From: Phycicoccus sp. M110.8
GTDB taxonomy: Bacteria; Actinomycetota; Actinomycetes; Actinomycetales; Dermatophilaceae
NCBI RefSeq assembly: GCF_032464895.1
Contig: NZ_JAWDIC010000002.1
Coordinates: 186,001-250,000 of the forward strand
DNA: 64,000 bases
Reading direction: 5' to 3'
Part shown: piece after piece, positions 54,076 to 62,411 of the stretch
Layout: each line of letters starts with the position of its first letter
Numbering within the stretch: the stretch's first letter is position 1
Made by a program: the position numbers and the translations under genes
The notes under the pieces: generated by a model
Database searches by the model: none
Told to the model about the DNA's origin: nothing
What the model saw: only the letters and a program-made list of their open reading frames with translations

Positions 54076-56037
54076 ATGAGGTCTGGAATCCTGCCCGGTC
54101 ACCGCGACGAGTCCGTCCGCCCCCAGGACGACCTGTTCCGGCACGCCAACGGCACCTGGGTCGCCCAGACCGAGATCCCCGGCGACCGCGGCCGGTACGG
54201 CACCTTCGACATGCTCCGCGAGCAGTCCGACGAGCGCGTGCGCCGGCTCATCGAGCGTGCGGCAGCCGACACGACCGCCGAGCCGGGCTCGGCGACCCGC
54301 AAGGTGGGCGACCTCTACAACTCCTTCATGGACGAGGCCCGCGTCGAGGAGCTCGGCCTCGAGCCGGTCCGCGAGCACCTCGAGCTGATCGGCAAGACCA
54401 CCGGGACGGACGAGCTGTTCCGCACCATGGGCCGCCTGCAGCGGATCGGCGTCCCCGGCCTGCTCAACATGGGTGTCGCCCCCGACGCCAAGAACCCGGA
54501 CGAGTACATCGTCTACCTCGGCCAGGGCGGTCTCGGGCTGCCCGACGAGTCGTACTACCGCGAGGAGCGGCACGCGGCCGTCCGCGAGGCGTACCTGCCG
54601 TTCGTCGCCAAGCTCCTGTCGATGGCGGGCATCGGCGACGGCTCCACGGGCGAGGGGTCCCCCGCCGCCGCGGTGGTCGCGCTGGAGACCAAGATCGCCA
54701 AGCACCACTGGGACAACGTGGCGACCCGTGACGCGGTCAAGACGTACAACCCGTACAACTTCTACGACCTCGAGGAGCTCGCGCCCGACGTCATGTGGGT
54801 CGACTGGGCGCGTGGCCTGAGGGCCCGCGACGCCGTCGAGGACGTCATCGTCGGCGAGCCCAGCTTCCTCGAGGGCGTCTCCGTCCTGCTGGACGAGGAG
54901 CTGATCGACCACTGGGCGTGGTGGCAGAGCTTCCACCTGCTGCGCTGGGCCGCTCCCCTGCTGAGCAAGGAGTGGGTCGACACCGAGTTCGACTTCACCG
55001 GCCGGGTCATCTCCGGGCTGCCGCAGAACCGCGAGCGGTGGAAGCGCGGCGTGTCCCTCGTCGAGGGCGCGATCGGCGAGGCCGTGGGCCAGCTGTATGC
55101 CGCGGAGTTCTTCCCGCCGGCCGCCAAGGAGCGGATGCTCGAGCTCGTCGGCAACCTCGTCGAGGCGTTCCGGCGCTCCTTCGAGGGGCTGGACTGGATG
55201 GGCCCCGAGACCCGGGCGCAGGCGCTGGAGAAGCTCGCGGCCTTCACCCCGAAGGTGGGCTACCCCGACCGCTGGCGGGACTACTCCTCGCTCGTCATCG
55301 ACGACGACCTGTTCGGGAACGTGCTCCGGGCGGCGGAGTTCGAGTTCCAGCGCCAGCTCGACAAGCTCGGCGGTCCCATCGACCGCGACGAGTGGCTGAT
55401 GCTGCCCCAGACGGTCAACGCGTACTACCACCCGCTCATGAACGAGATCGTCTTCCCCGCCGGCATCCTGCAGCCGCCGTTCTTCGACCTCGAGGCCGAC
55501 GACGCTGTCAACTACGGCGGCATCGGCGCGGTCATCGGGCACGAGATCGGCCACGGCTTCGACGACCAGGGCTCGCGCTACGACGCCAAGGGCGCCCTGC
55601 GCGACTGGTGGACCGAGGAGGACCGCAAGCGGTTCGACGAGCGCACCCAGGCGCTCATCGCCCAGTTCGACGAGCTGTCCCCGCTGGCCGCCCCGGACGA
55701 GAAGGTCAACGGCGCCCTCACCGTCGGCGAGAACATCGGCGACCTCGGGGGCCTCGCGATCGGCTACGCGGCATACCGCATCGCCACCGAGGGCCAGGAC
55801 GTGCCGGAGCTCGACGGGTACAACGGGCCCCAGCGGTTCTTCCTCGGCTGGGCACAGGTCTGGTCCGGCAAGGCGCGCCCGGAGGAGGCGAAGCGGCTGC
55901 TCGCGGTCGACCCGCACTCCCCCACCGAGGTGCGGGCCAACGCCGTGCGCAACTGCGACGAGTTCCACGAGGCGTTCGGCGTCACCGAGGGCGACGGGAT
56001 GTGGCTGGCGCCCCAGGACCGGGTGCACATCTTCTGA
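54076..56037 (+). CDS. M13-family zinc metallopeptidase (neprilysin/PepO-like)
   Basis: A 653-residue endopeptidase without a signal peptide, so probably cytosolic. The zinc motif HEIGH (H489, E490, H493) is followed by the third-ligand motif GENIGDLGGLAIGY, and the NAYYHPLMNEIVFPAGIL substrate-binding stretch precedes them. Length matches bacterial PepO. A gaaggag site lies upstream of the ATG. It degrades peptides of moderate size. Confidence 0.93.
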   Translation: MRSGILPGHRDESVRPQDDLFRHANGTWVAQTEIPGDRGRYGTFDMLREQSDERVRRLIERAAADTTAEPGSATRKVGDLYNSFMDEARVEELGLEPVREHLELIGKTTGTDELFRTMGRLQRIGVPGLLNMGVAPDAKNPDEYIVYLGQGGLGLPDESYYREERHAAVREAYLPFVAKLLSMAGIGDGSTGEGSPAAAVVALETKIAKHHWDNVATRDAVKTYNPYNFYDLEELAPDVMWVDWARGLRARDAVEDVIVGEPSFLEGVSVLLDEELIDHWAWWQSFHLLRWAAPLLSKEWVDTEFDFTGRVISGLPQNRERWKRGVSLVEGAIGEAVGQLYAAEFFPPAAKERMLELVGNLVEAFRRSFEGLDWMGPETRAQALEKLAAFTPKVGYPDRWRDYSSLVIDDDLFGNVLRAAEFEFQRQLDKLGGPIDRDEWLMLPQTVNAYYHPLMNEIVFPAGILQPPFFDLEADDAVNYGGIGAVIGHEIGHGFDDQGSRYDAKGALRDWWTEEDRKRFDERTQALIAQFDELSPLAAPDEKVNGALTVGENIGDLGGLAIGYAAYRIATEGQDVPELDGYNGPQRFFLGWAQVWSGKARPEEAKRLLAVDPHSPTEVRANAVRNCDEFHEAFGVTEGDGMWLAPQDRVHIF

Positions 56038-56053
56038 GGACGGGAGCGCAGCC

Positions 56054-56548
56054 ATGAGCGAGGAGCGCGAGATCCTCACCTGGGAGCTGTTCGGCACGGC
56101 GGTCCGCGAGCTGGCGACGGTGGTCGCGGCGGACTACCGGCCGGACATGGTCCTGTCGATCGCCCGCGGCGGCCTCCTCATCGGAGGCGGCCTCGGCTAC
56201 GCCCTCGGGGTGAAGAACACCTACACGATGAACGTCGAGTTCTACACGGGGGTCGACGAGCGGCTCGAGGTGCCCCGCATCCTGCCGCCGGCGCCCGACT
56301 TCGTCGACCTGCACGACGCCCGGATCCTCATCGCCGACGACGTCGCCGACACCGGGCACACGCTCCGGTCCGTGCAGGAGTTCTGCGCCGGCAAGGTGGG
56401 CGAGGTGCGCACCGCGGTGATCTACGAGAAGCCGCACTCGGTCGTGAAGTGCGACTACGTCTGGCGGCGGACCGACCGCTGGATCAACTTCCCGTGGAGC
56501 GACAAGCCGCCCGTGACCCAGGACGCCGGCGCGGTCCTCGACGCCTGA
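56054..56548 (+). CDS. Type I phosphoribosyltransferase
   Basis: A 164-residue PRTase-fold protein with the PRPP loop ILIADDVADTGHTLRSVQEF and the LSIARGGLLIGGGLGYALGV pyrophosphate-loop region, close to xanthine/hypoxanthine or YgfT-type enzymes. The exact base is unclear. It follows the M13 peptidase by 16 bases, suggesting co-transcription. Confidence 0.83.
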   Translation: MSEEREILTWELFGTAVRELATVVAADYRPDMVLSIARGGLLIGGGLGYALGVKNTYTMNVEFYTGVDERLEVPRILPPAPDFVDLHDARILIADDVADTGHTLRSVQEFCAGKVGEVRTAVIYEKPHSVVKCDYVWRRTDRWINFPWSDKPPVTQDAGAVLDA

Positions 56549-56600
56549 GTCGGGACGCCGCCCGGGTCAGGACAACGCCCGGCTCAGGACGACGCCGCGG

Positions 56601-56792
56601 TCACAACCCGGCGTTGCGGAGCATGAACTCCGTCTCGGTGTCACGCCCGCCCTGCGGGTCCGGGGCGTCCGAGGCGGGCTGGGTCGTCACCAGCGCCTCC
56701 GGCGGCACCCGGTCGGGCAGCTTCGTGAAGTCCGGCAGCTCGCGGCGCCTGGGCGCCGGCGCGGCCGCCGCGGTGCGTGCGCGCTTCCCCAT
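56601..56792 (-). CDS. Small conserved hypothetical protein
   Basis: A 63-residue protein with a basic N-terminus (GKRARTAAAAPAPRRRELPD), a Pro-rich centre (FTKLPDRVPPEALVTTQPA) and an acidic end with EFMLRNAGL. It has no membrane segment or known motif. The conserved-looking MLRNAGL ending and consistent third-position GC suggest it is real. It is convergent with the phosphoribosyltransferase gene. Confidence 0.5.
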   Translation of the reverse strand: MGKRARTAAAAPAPRRRELPDFTKLPDRVPPEALVTTQPASDAPDPQGGRDTETEFMLRNAGL

Positions 56793-56809
56793 GACGTGAG
56801 TATGCCGCG

Positions 56810-56851
56810 TGCGCGCCGGTCCCGTGCCGGTCCCGCGGCACACCGGCATAC
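56810..56851. repeat. Inverted pair of GTATGCCG octamers
   Basis: GTATGCCG (56810-56817) and CGGCATAC (56844-56851) face each other across 26 bases in the spacer before the tsf terminator. The flanking gtg/cac bases allow a few more pairs. Confidence 0.7.
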
Positions 56852-56853
56852 GC

Positions 56854-56891
56854 AGCGGGGCCCCTCACCGCGGACGGTGAGGGGCCCCGCT
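56854..56891. terminator. Strong hairpin terminator after tsf
   Basis: A perfect 16-bp stem (56854-56869 with 56876-56891) and a six-base gcggac loop, twenty bases beyond the tsf stop codon on the minus strand. It is the strongest hairpin in this part of the window. Confidence 0.9.
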
Positions 56892-56910
56892 GGGGTGTCG
56901 CTGTGCGGCG

Positions 56911-57741
56911 TCAGTTGTTGCCGACGCGGTAGCGCGCGAAGGACGACACGGACGCGCCGGCCTCCTCGAGCACCTTGGCGACGGTCTTCTTGGCGTCCTT
57001 GGCGAACGCCTGCTCGAGCAGGACGTTCTCCTTGAAGAAGCCGTTGACGCGACCCTCGACGATCTTCGGGAGGGCGGCCTCGGGCTTGCCCTCCTCCTTC
57101 GCGGTGGCCTCGGCGACGCGACGCTCGTTCTCGACCGTCTCGGCCGGGACCTCGTCACGGGTCAGCACGGTGGGGCTGAACGCGGCGATGTGCATCGCGA
57201 CGTCGCGGATGACGGCCTCGTCACCCTCGCCACCGACCAGGACGCCGATCTGCGCGGGCAGGTCGGGGCTGGTCTTGTGCAGGTAGGACACGACGACCGG
57301 GGCCTCGACGCGGGCAACGCGCTTGACCTCGATCTTCTCGCCGATGGTGGCGTTGGCGCCGTCGAGCAGGTCCTGGACGGTCGAGCCGTCCTCGAGGGTG
57401 CTCTTGAGCAGCGCGTCGGCGTCGGCCGCGCCAGAGGCGACGGCCTGGGCGAGGACCTGGTCGGCGAGGGCGATGAACTTCTCGCCCTTGGCGACGAAGT
57501 CGGTCTCGCACAGGACCTCGACGAGGGTGCCCGCGCCGCCCTCGGCCTTGGCGGTGACCAGGCCGTTGGACGTGGTGCGCCCCTCGCGCTTGGTGACGCC
57601 CTTGAGGCCCTTGACGCGCAGGATCTCGGTGGCCTTGTCGCGGTCGCCGTCGGCCTCGTCGAGCGCCTTCTTGACGTCGAGCATGCCGGCGCCGGTGGAC
57701 TCGCGCAGGGCCTTGATGTCAGCGGCGGTGTAGTTCGCCAT
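56911..57741 (-). CDS. tsf: Elongation factor Ts
   Basis: A 276-residue GDP-exchange factor for EF-Tu. The N-terminal UBA-like helix reads ADIKALRESTGAGMLDVKKA and the core has VEVLCETDFVAKGEKF. Length and Ala-rich composition match actinobacterial EF-Ts. It follows rpsB by 41 bases, the usual rpsB-tsf operon, but the normal downstream pyrH is 3.6 kb away here. Confidence 0.97.
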   Translation of the reverse strand: MANYTAADIKALRESTGAGMLDVKKALDEADGDRDKATEILRVKGLKGVTKREGRTTSNGLVTAKAEGGAGTLVEVLCETDFVAKGEKFIALADQVLAQAVASGAADADALLKSTLEDGSTVQDLLDGANATIGEKIEVKRVARVEAPVVVSYLHKTSPDLPAQIGVLVGGEGDEAVIRDVAMHIAAFSPTVLTRDEVPAETVENERRVAEATAKEEGKPEAALPKIVEGRVNGFFKENVLLEQAFAKDAKKTVAKVLEEAGASVSSFARYRVGNN

Positions 57742-57782
57742 GGATGTACTCAGCTCTTTTCGTTCGCTGCGGACGGGTGGGC

Positions 57783-58685
57783 TCAGGCGTTGGCGGAGTC
57801 CGCGTCGGCCGCGGGGGCCTCGGCGGCAGCAGCCTCGGGCGCGTCGGCGGCGGCGGTCTCGCCGGCCTCCGGGGCGACCGTCTCGGCAGCCTGGGCGGCG
57901 TCGCCACCGAGGAGCTCGCGCTCCCACTCGGCCAGCGGCTCGTCGCCACCCACGTTGCCGTCGCCCTCACCGGCCGCGGCGGACTTGCCGCCCTGGCTGC
58001 GGGCGATGAGCCCGTCGGCGACGGCGTCGGCGATCACACGGGTCAGCAGGGTGACCGAGCGGATGGCGTCGTCGTTGCCGGGGATCTTGTAGTCGACCTC
58101 GTCGGGGTCGCAGTTGGTGTCGAGGATCGCGATGACCGGCAGGCCGAGCTTGCGGGCCTCGTCGACGGCCAGGTGCTCCTTCTTGGTGTCCACGATCCAC
58201 ACGGCCGAGGGGACCTTGGCCATGTCGCGGATGCCGCCGAGGGTCTTCTCGAGCTTGTCCTTCTCCCGCTTGAGGATGAGGAGCTCCTTCTTCGTGCGGC
58301 CCGAGCCGGCCACGTCGTCGAAGTTGATCTCCTCGAGCTCCTTGAGGCGGGTCAGCCGCTTGGAGATCGTCTGGAAGTTGGTGAGCATGCCACCGAGCCA
58401 GCGGTGGTTGACGTACGGCATGCCGACGCGGGTCGCCTGCTCGGCGATCGGCTCCTGCGCCTGCTTCTTGGTGCCGACGAACAGGATCGAGCCACCGTGC
58501 GCGACGGTCTCGCGGACGAACTCGTACGCGTTGTTGATGTACGTCAGCGACTGCTGCAGGTCGATGATGTAGATGCCGTTGCGCTCGGTCATGATGAAGC
58601 GCTTCATCTTCGGGTTCCAGCGACGGGTCTGGTGCCCGAAGTGGACGCCGCTCTCGAGGAGCTGGCGCATGGTGACGACGGCCAT
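57783..58685 (-). CDS. rpsB: 30S ribosomal protein S2
   Basis: A 300-residue S2 protein. The start [20 protein letters not shown] and the segments [20 protein letters not shown] and [20 protein letters not shown] are unmistakable. An Ala/Glu-rich C-terminal extension of about 60 residues is typical of actinobacteria. aagggag precedes the ATG. The upstream 250 bp contain its promoter but no clear consensus was assigned. Confidence 0.98.
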   Translation of the reverse strand: MAVVTMRQLLESGVHFGHQTRRWNPKMKRFIMTERNGIYIIDLQQSLTYINNAYEFVRETVAHGGSILFVGTKKQAQEPIAEQATRVGMPYVNHRWLGGMLTNFQTISKRLTRLKELEEINFDDVAGSGRTKKELLILKREKDKLEKTLGGIRDMAKVPSAVWIVDTKKEHLAVDEARKLGLPVIAILDTNCDPDEVDYKIPGNDDAIRSVTLLTRVIADAVADGLIARSQGGKSAAAGEGDGNVGGDEPLAEWERELLGGDAAQAAETVAPEAGETAAADAPEAAAAEAPAADADSANA

Positions 58686-58944
58686 GCCGTGTTCTCCCTT
58701 GTGTCGTTGTCAGTTGCGTCGGCGGCCGAGGTCCGGCCACCTGCCTGGCGCCTGCACGCACCCCGCCGGCCTGCTCGGCCGGACTGCCGTGGTGCGCCCC
58801 TGATCGGAGGAGACCTCGTCACAGGTGGGAAGACGCGCGAATTCGACCGGCTCACACCGGTCGTGCGTCCATCGTACGGCCTGCGCACCCGCACCTGGAA
58901 ATCGCGTGCCCGAGCACGGGCCGCGCGGGTAGGGTCGCGTGCTT

Positions 58945-60195
58945 GTGACCGCCCTGCCCCGCCTCCTCCACCGCGCCACGGAGTGGGCGGTCCCGGCGCG
59001 GATGGGGACGGCGTTCCGGTGGAACCTCGCCTCGTCGTGGGTGGGCCAGCTCGGGGACGGCATCGCCCTGGCCGCCGGTCCCCTGCTCGTCGCCTCCCTC
59101 ACCCGCGACCCCACGCTGATCGCCGCGGCCGCGATGGTCCAGAACGTGCCGACCCTCCTGCTGGGCCTGTATGCCGGTGCCGTCGCCGACCGGGTCGACC
59201 GCCGTCGCCTCGTGCTCGGGGCCAACCTCGTGCGCGTCGCCGTCCTCGCGGTGCTCGTGGTCACCATCGTCACGGGGACGGTGTCGATCGGGCTGCTGCT
59301 CGGGACGCTGTTCGCGGTCGGTGTGGCCGAGCTGTTCGCCGACACCGGCTGGCGCGCGGTGCTGCCGATGATCGTGCCCAAGGACGACCTCGGCATCGGC
59401 AACGCCCGGCAGATGTCCGGGTTCCTCGTGGCCAACCAGTTCGTGGGGCCGGCGGTCGGGGCGAGCCTGTTCGCGCTCGGTTCGGCGGTGCCGTTCGGGG
59501 TGCAGGGGGCGGCGCTGCTGCTGGCGGCGGCGCTGTTCGCCAAGGTGCGCCTGCCGCGGGCAGAGGACACCGAGCGGCCGGAGCAGCACATCGGCCACGA
59601 CATCCTCGACGGCCTGCGGTGGATCGCGGGCAACGCGCCGATCCGCACCCTCACCCTGGTGATCTTCATCTTCAACGTCACCTGGGGAGCCCCGTGGGGC
59701 GTGCTTGTCTACTGGGCCCAGGAGCGGCTGCACGTCGGGGCGGTCGGGTTCGGGCTGCTCACGACGTGCTCTGCCATCGGCGGCGTGACCTCGGTGCTGC
59801 TCTACGACCGGCTCGAGCGGCGCGTCCCCCTGGCCCGGCTGATGCGGATCTGCCTGTCGCTGGAGGTGCTGACCCACCTGGCGCTCGCGCTCACCACGGT
59901 GCCGTGGGTGGCGATGGCGATCATGGTGGTGTTCGGCGGCTACGCGTTCGTGTGGGGGTCGCTGTCGTCGGCGGTGCGGCAGCGGGCGACGCCGAACGAG
60001 TACCAGGGGCGGGTCGGGAGCGTCTACTGGGTCGGCCTGATCGTGGGGCTGCTGGTGGGCCAGTTCCTCGGGGGGCAGATCGCCGACCGGTTCGGGGCGG
60101 CGGCGCCGTTCTGGTTCGCGTTCGCCGGGGCCGGCCTGACCCTGGTGGTGGTCTGGCGCCAGCTCGACCACATCGCCCACGCCGACGCGGCATAG
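58945..60195 (+). CDS. MFS transporter
   Basis: A 416-residue major facilitator protein with about twelve helices. The loop between helices 2 and 3 has GAVADRVDRRRLVLGANLVR, matching the MFS signature (G-x3-D-R-x-x-R-R). It resembles drug-efflux-type members (LAASSWVGQLGDGIALAAGP-like start). A second GTG six bases earlier is an alternative start. Substrate is unknown. Confidence 0.85.
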   Translation: MTALPRLLHRATEWAVPARMGTAFRWNLASSWVGQLGDGIALAAGPLLVASLTRDPTLIAAAAMVQNVPTLLLGLYAGAVADRVDRRRLVLGANLVRVAVLAVLVVTIVTGTVSIGLLLGTLFAVGVAELFADTGWRAVLPMIVPKDDLGIGNARQMSGFLVANQFVGPAVGASLFALGSAVPFGVQGAALLLAAALFAKVRLPRAEDTERPEQHIGHDILDGLRWIAGNAPIRTLTLVIFIFNVTWGAPWGVLVYWAQERLHVGAVGFGLLTTCSAIGGVTSVLLYDRLERRVPLARLMRICLSLEVLTHLALALTTVPWVAMAIMVVFGGYAFVWGSLSSAVRQRATPNEYQGRVGSVYWVGLIVGLLVGQFLGGQIADRFGAAAPFWFAFAGAGLTLVVVWRQLDHIAHADAA

Positions 60196-60258
60196 GCAGT
60201 CCGGAAGTCCGTCCCGGAGCCGGCTGCCGCCGGGCACCCGCGGTTGAGCAGTTCCCAC

Positions 60259-60402
60259 CCCTTTCCCACTTCGGGCCACTGAGCCCCCGAGCTCCGCCCC
60301 GGGACCGCGGTCAGGTGGCCCCAAGTCGGAAAGGGTCTGCACTTCGGGCCACTGAGCCCCCGAGCTCGGCCCCGGGACCGCGGCTCGGTGGCCCGAAGTC
60401 GG
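60259..60402. repeat. Two tandem 62-bp palindromic units
   Basis: Two copies of a 62-bp unit, 60268-60329 and 60341-60402, are identical at 57 positions. Each begins acttcgggccactgagcc and ends with its inverted complement, giving hairpins: 60259-60279 with 60315-60335 (19 of 21) and 60341-60357 with 60383-60399 (16 of 17). They lie between the convergent MFS and SET-domain genes and probably act as terminators. Confidence 0.85.
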
Positions 60403-60432
60403 GCAAGCAGTGGCACCACGAGGTCCGGGGGG

Positions 60433-60795
60433 TCACCCTGCGGCAGCGTCGACGGCGGCCTGGACCTCGGGGGCGAGGTGCCCGGCATACCGGCGCTGGA
60501 GCTCGGGGATCCGCCAGTCCTCGCCGGTGACCATCTGGCGGCACCGGTAGGTCTCGCAGTGGCACCGCACGAGCATCCCGGGGTCCGTCGTCGTCGTCGC
60601 GTAGTCGACGGTCAGCTCCTCCCCCGCAGCCACGTCGCGGAAGGCGACCAGCCGACCGCCGGCCCAGGTGAGCGTGGGGTCGCACGAGTGGTTGAGCAGG
60701 TCTGGGTCCACCTCGAGGGCCGCCCCGGCCGGCAGCGGCTGCGTCGTGAACAGCCCACGGCCGGCGATGGCGGACGCACGGCGCTCGACGGGCAT
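60433..60795 (-). CDS. Minimal SET-domain protein (putative protein lysine methyltransferase)
   Basis: A 120-residue protein consisting of little more than a SET domain: AIAGRGLFTTQPLPAGAALE, then LLNHSCDPTLTW (the NHS motif of the AdoMet site), GEELTVDYATTT (the catalytic Tyr region) and a post-SET-like Cys cluster CHCETYRCRQMV. The domain seems shortened between its N-terminal strand and NHSC, where the I-SET region would be. Histone-like or ribosomal substrates are possible. Confidence 0.78.
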   Translation of the reverse strand: MPVERRASAIAGRGLFTTQPLPAGAALEVDPDLLNHSCDPTLTWAGGRLVAFRDVAAGEELTVDYATTTTDPGMLVRCHCETYRCRQMVTGEDWRIPELQRRYAGHLAPEVQAAVDAAAG

Positions 60796-60829
60796 GGCGC
60801 GAAGCGTACGGGCCGGGAGCCGGTACCGG

Positions 60830-62248
60830 TCAGAGCCGCTCGAACAGCTCGACGTACTGCACCAGGTGGCGGTCGCCGAGGAAGAGGTCACGCACGCGCT
60901 CACGCGCCCCGGTGCCCAGCCGGCGCGCGTACTCCTCGTCGACGAGCAGGTCCCGCACCGCGGCCGCGAAGGCGTCGAGGTCCGTCGGGTCGCGGACGAG
61001 CAGGCCGCTGCGCCCGTGCACGACCTGGTCGTTGATGCCGCCGACGGCCGAGGCCACGACCGGGCGCGCCTTCCACATGGGCTCGGTGACGGTGAGCCCG
61101 AAGCCCTCCACGAGGCTCTTCTGCACGACGACGGCGGCCCGGCGCTGGAGGGCGTTGACGAGGTGCGCGTTCTCGTCGACGTCGTCCATCGGCAGGCAGA
61201 CGAGGTGCGCCCGGCGCCGCGCCTCGACGGGCAGGCAGGCCCACGCGGCCCGGCACTCGGCGAGCACCTGCGCGCCCTCGGGGTCGTCCCCCACGCCCGT
61301 GACGTCGGGACCGGCGAGCACGAGGTGGGTGTCCAGCGGCAGGTCCTGGAGGTGGTCGGTGAACGATCGCAGCACGCCACCCATGTCCTTGAGGCGGTCC
61401 CACCGGCTGACCTGCAGCACGACGCGCGACGCCGCGTCGACCGGGCCCGTGTCGAGGGTCAGGTGGCGGTGCGGGCGCACCGCCCCCCAGGAGCCGTCAC
61501 GGCGACGGAACCGCAGCGAGCCGTGGTCCTTCGGCGCGAGCACCAGGGCGGCCTGGCGCAGGGTCGCGTCGACGTCGGCCGGCGAGAGCTCCTCGTTCTT
61601 GGCGGTGAAGGGGTCGAGCGAGGGCGGGATCACGGTGAGCCGTTCGTCGGGCGCCCAGTCAGGGGCGTACTGGCGCCGGGAGAAGACGAGCGCGTCGACG
61701 TCCACGAGGTGGGGACGGAGGAACTCCCAACCGCTGCGGGTCAGGTCGTCCTGGTCGTCCCGGCCGATGTGGCAGCGCCAGACGACGCAGGCGGCCCCTG
61801 CCTCTCGCGTGGCGGGCACGAGACCAGCGGTCTGGGGGTCGTGGAGCAGGACGAAGTCGCCCGGCTGCACGAGGGCGCGCAGGCTCTCGGCGTTGGGCGC
61901 CAACGCGTCGCGGTAGTGGGCGGCCTCGGCCGGCCCGAGGGGTCCGCCGTCGCCGGGGCTGCCGTGCAGGACGTTGTGCAGCCGCTTGGTGATGGCGAAG
62001 AAGTCCGGGTCACCGTCGAGGACGAGCCACCGCGCATCGACCCCGGCCCCGCGGCTGTAGGCGAGCAGGGCGAGCAGCATCTCCGCGACGCCGCCACCGG
62101 TCGCCGTGGCGTTGACGTTCCAGAGCGTGTGGCCGGCGAACAGCGACCGGGCGCGCTCGGCCGCCCCCGCAAGCCGTTGTGCCCGCTGGGGGTCGAGCAA
62201 CGCGCCGAGCCGGTCCAGCGGCACCGGCGCGATCGCCACCTCGCGCAC
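60830..62248 (-). CDS. GT4 glycosyltransferase, trehalose synthase (TreT)-like
   Basis: A 472-residue GT-B glycosyltransferase. The N-terminal half has LWNVNATATGGGVAEMLLAL and DFVLLHDPQTAGLVPATREA, matching the TreT/trehalose-phosphorylase group. The C-terminal half has VLQVSRWDRLKDMGGVL and the donor-binding KSLVEGFGLTVTEPMWKARP with the E-x7-E motif. It may make trehalose from an NDP-glucose and glucose, or a related glucoside. It is divergent from the aminotransferase. Confidence 0.8.
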   Translation of the reverse strand: MREVAIAPVPLDRLGALLDPQRAQRLAGAAERARSLFAGHTLWNVNATATGGGVAEMLLALLAYSRGAGVDARWLVLDGDPDFFAITKRLHNVLHGSPGDGGPLGPAEAAHYRDALAPNAESLRALVQPGDFVLLHDPQTAGLVPATREAGAACVVWRCHIGRDDQDDLTRSGWEFLRPHLVDVDALVFSRRQYAPDWAPDERLTVIPPSLDPFTAKNEELSPADVDATLRQAALVLAPKDHGSLRFRRRDGSWGAVRPHRHLTLDTGPVDAASRVVLQVSRWDRLKDMGGVLRSFTDHLQDLPLDTHLVLAGPDVTGVGDDPEGAQVLAECRAAWACLPVEARRRAHLVCLPMDDVDENAHLVNALQRRAAVVVQKSLVEGFGLTVTEPMWKARPVVASAVGGINDQVVHGRSGLLVRDPTDLDAFAAAVRDLLVDEEYARRLGTGARERVRDLFLGDRHLVQYVELFERL

Positions 62249-62274
62249 ACCTCATGCTGGCACGGCGGCGCCGT

Positions 62275-62393
62275 GGCGGGAACCGCCAGACGTCCGGGGT
62301 GACGAGACCGGCGCGGCGGGAACCCGCGGGCCTCCGGCGTGGCGGGAACCGGCAGGCCTCCGGCGTGACGGGAACCGGCGCGCCCGCAGGGGT
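62275..62393. repeat. Tandem 26-bp-type repeats in the divergent promoter region
   Basis: Four imperfect units with the core ggcgggaaccggcaggcctc and cggcgt; 62315-62340 and 62341-62366 are the best pair, 62275 onward and 62367 onward are degenerate. They fill most of the 163-bp spacer between two divergent genes and could be regulator binding sites or a simple expansion. Confidence 0.7.
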
Positions 62394-62411
62394 GACGGCT
62401 AGCCTGCGCAG

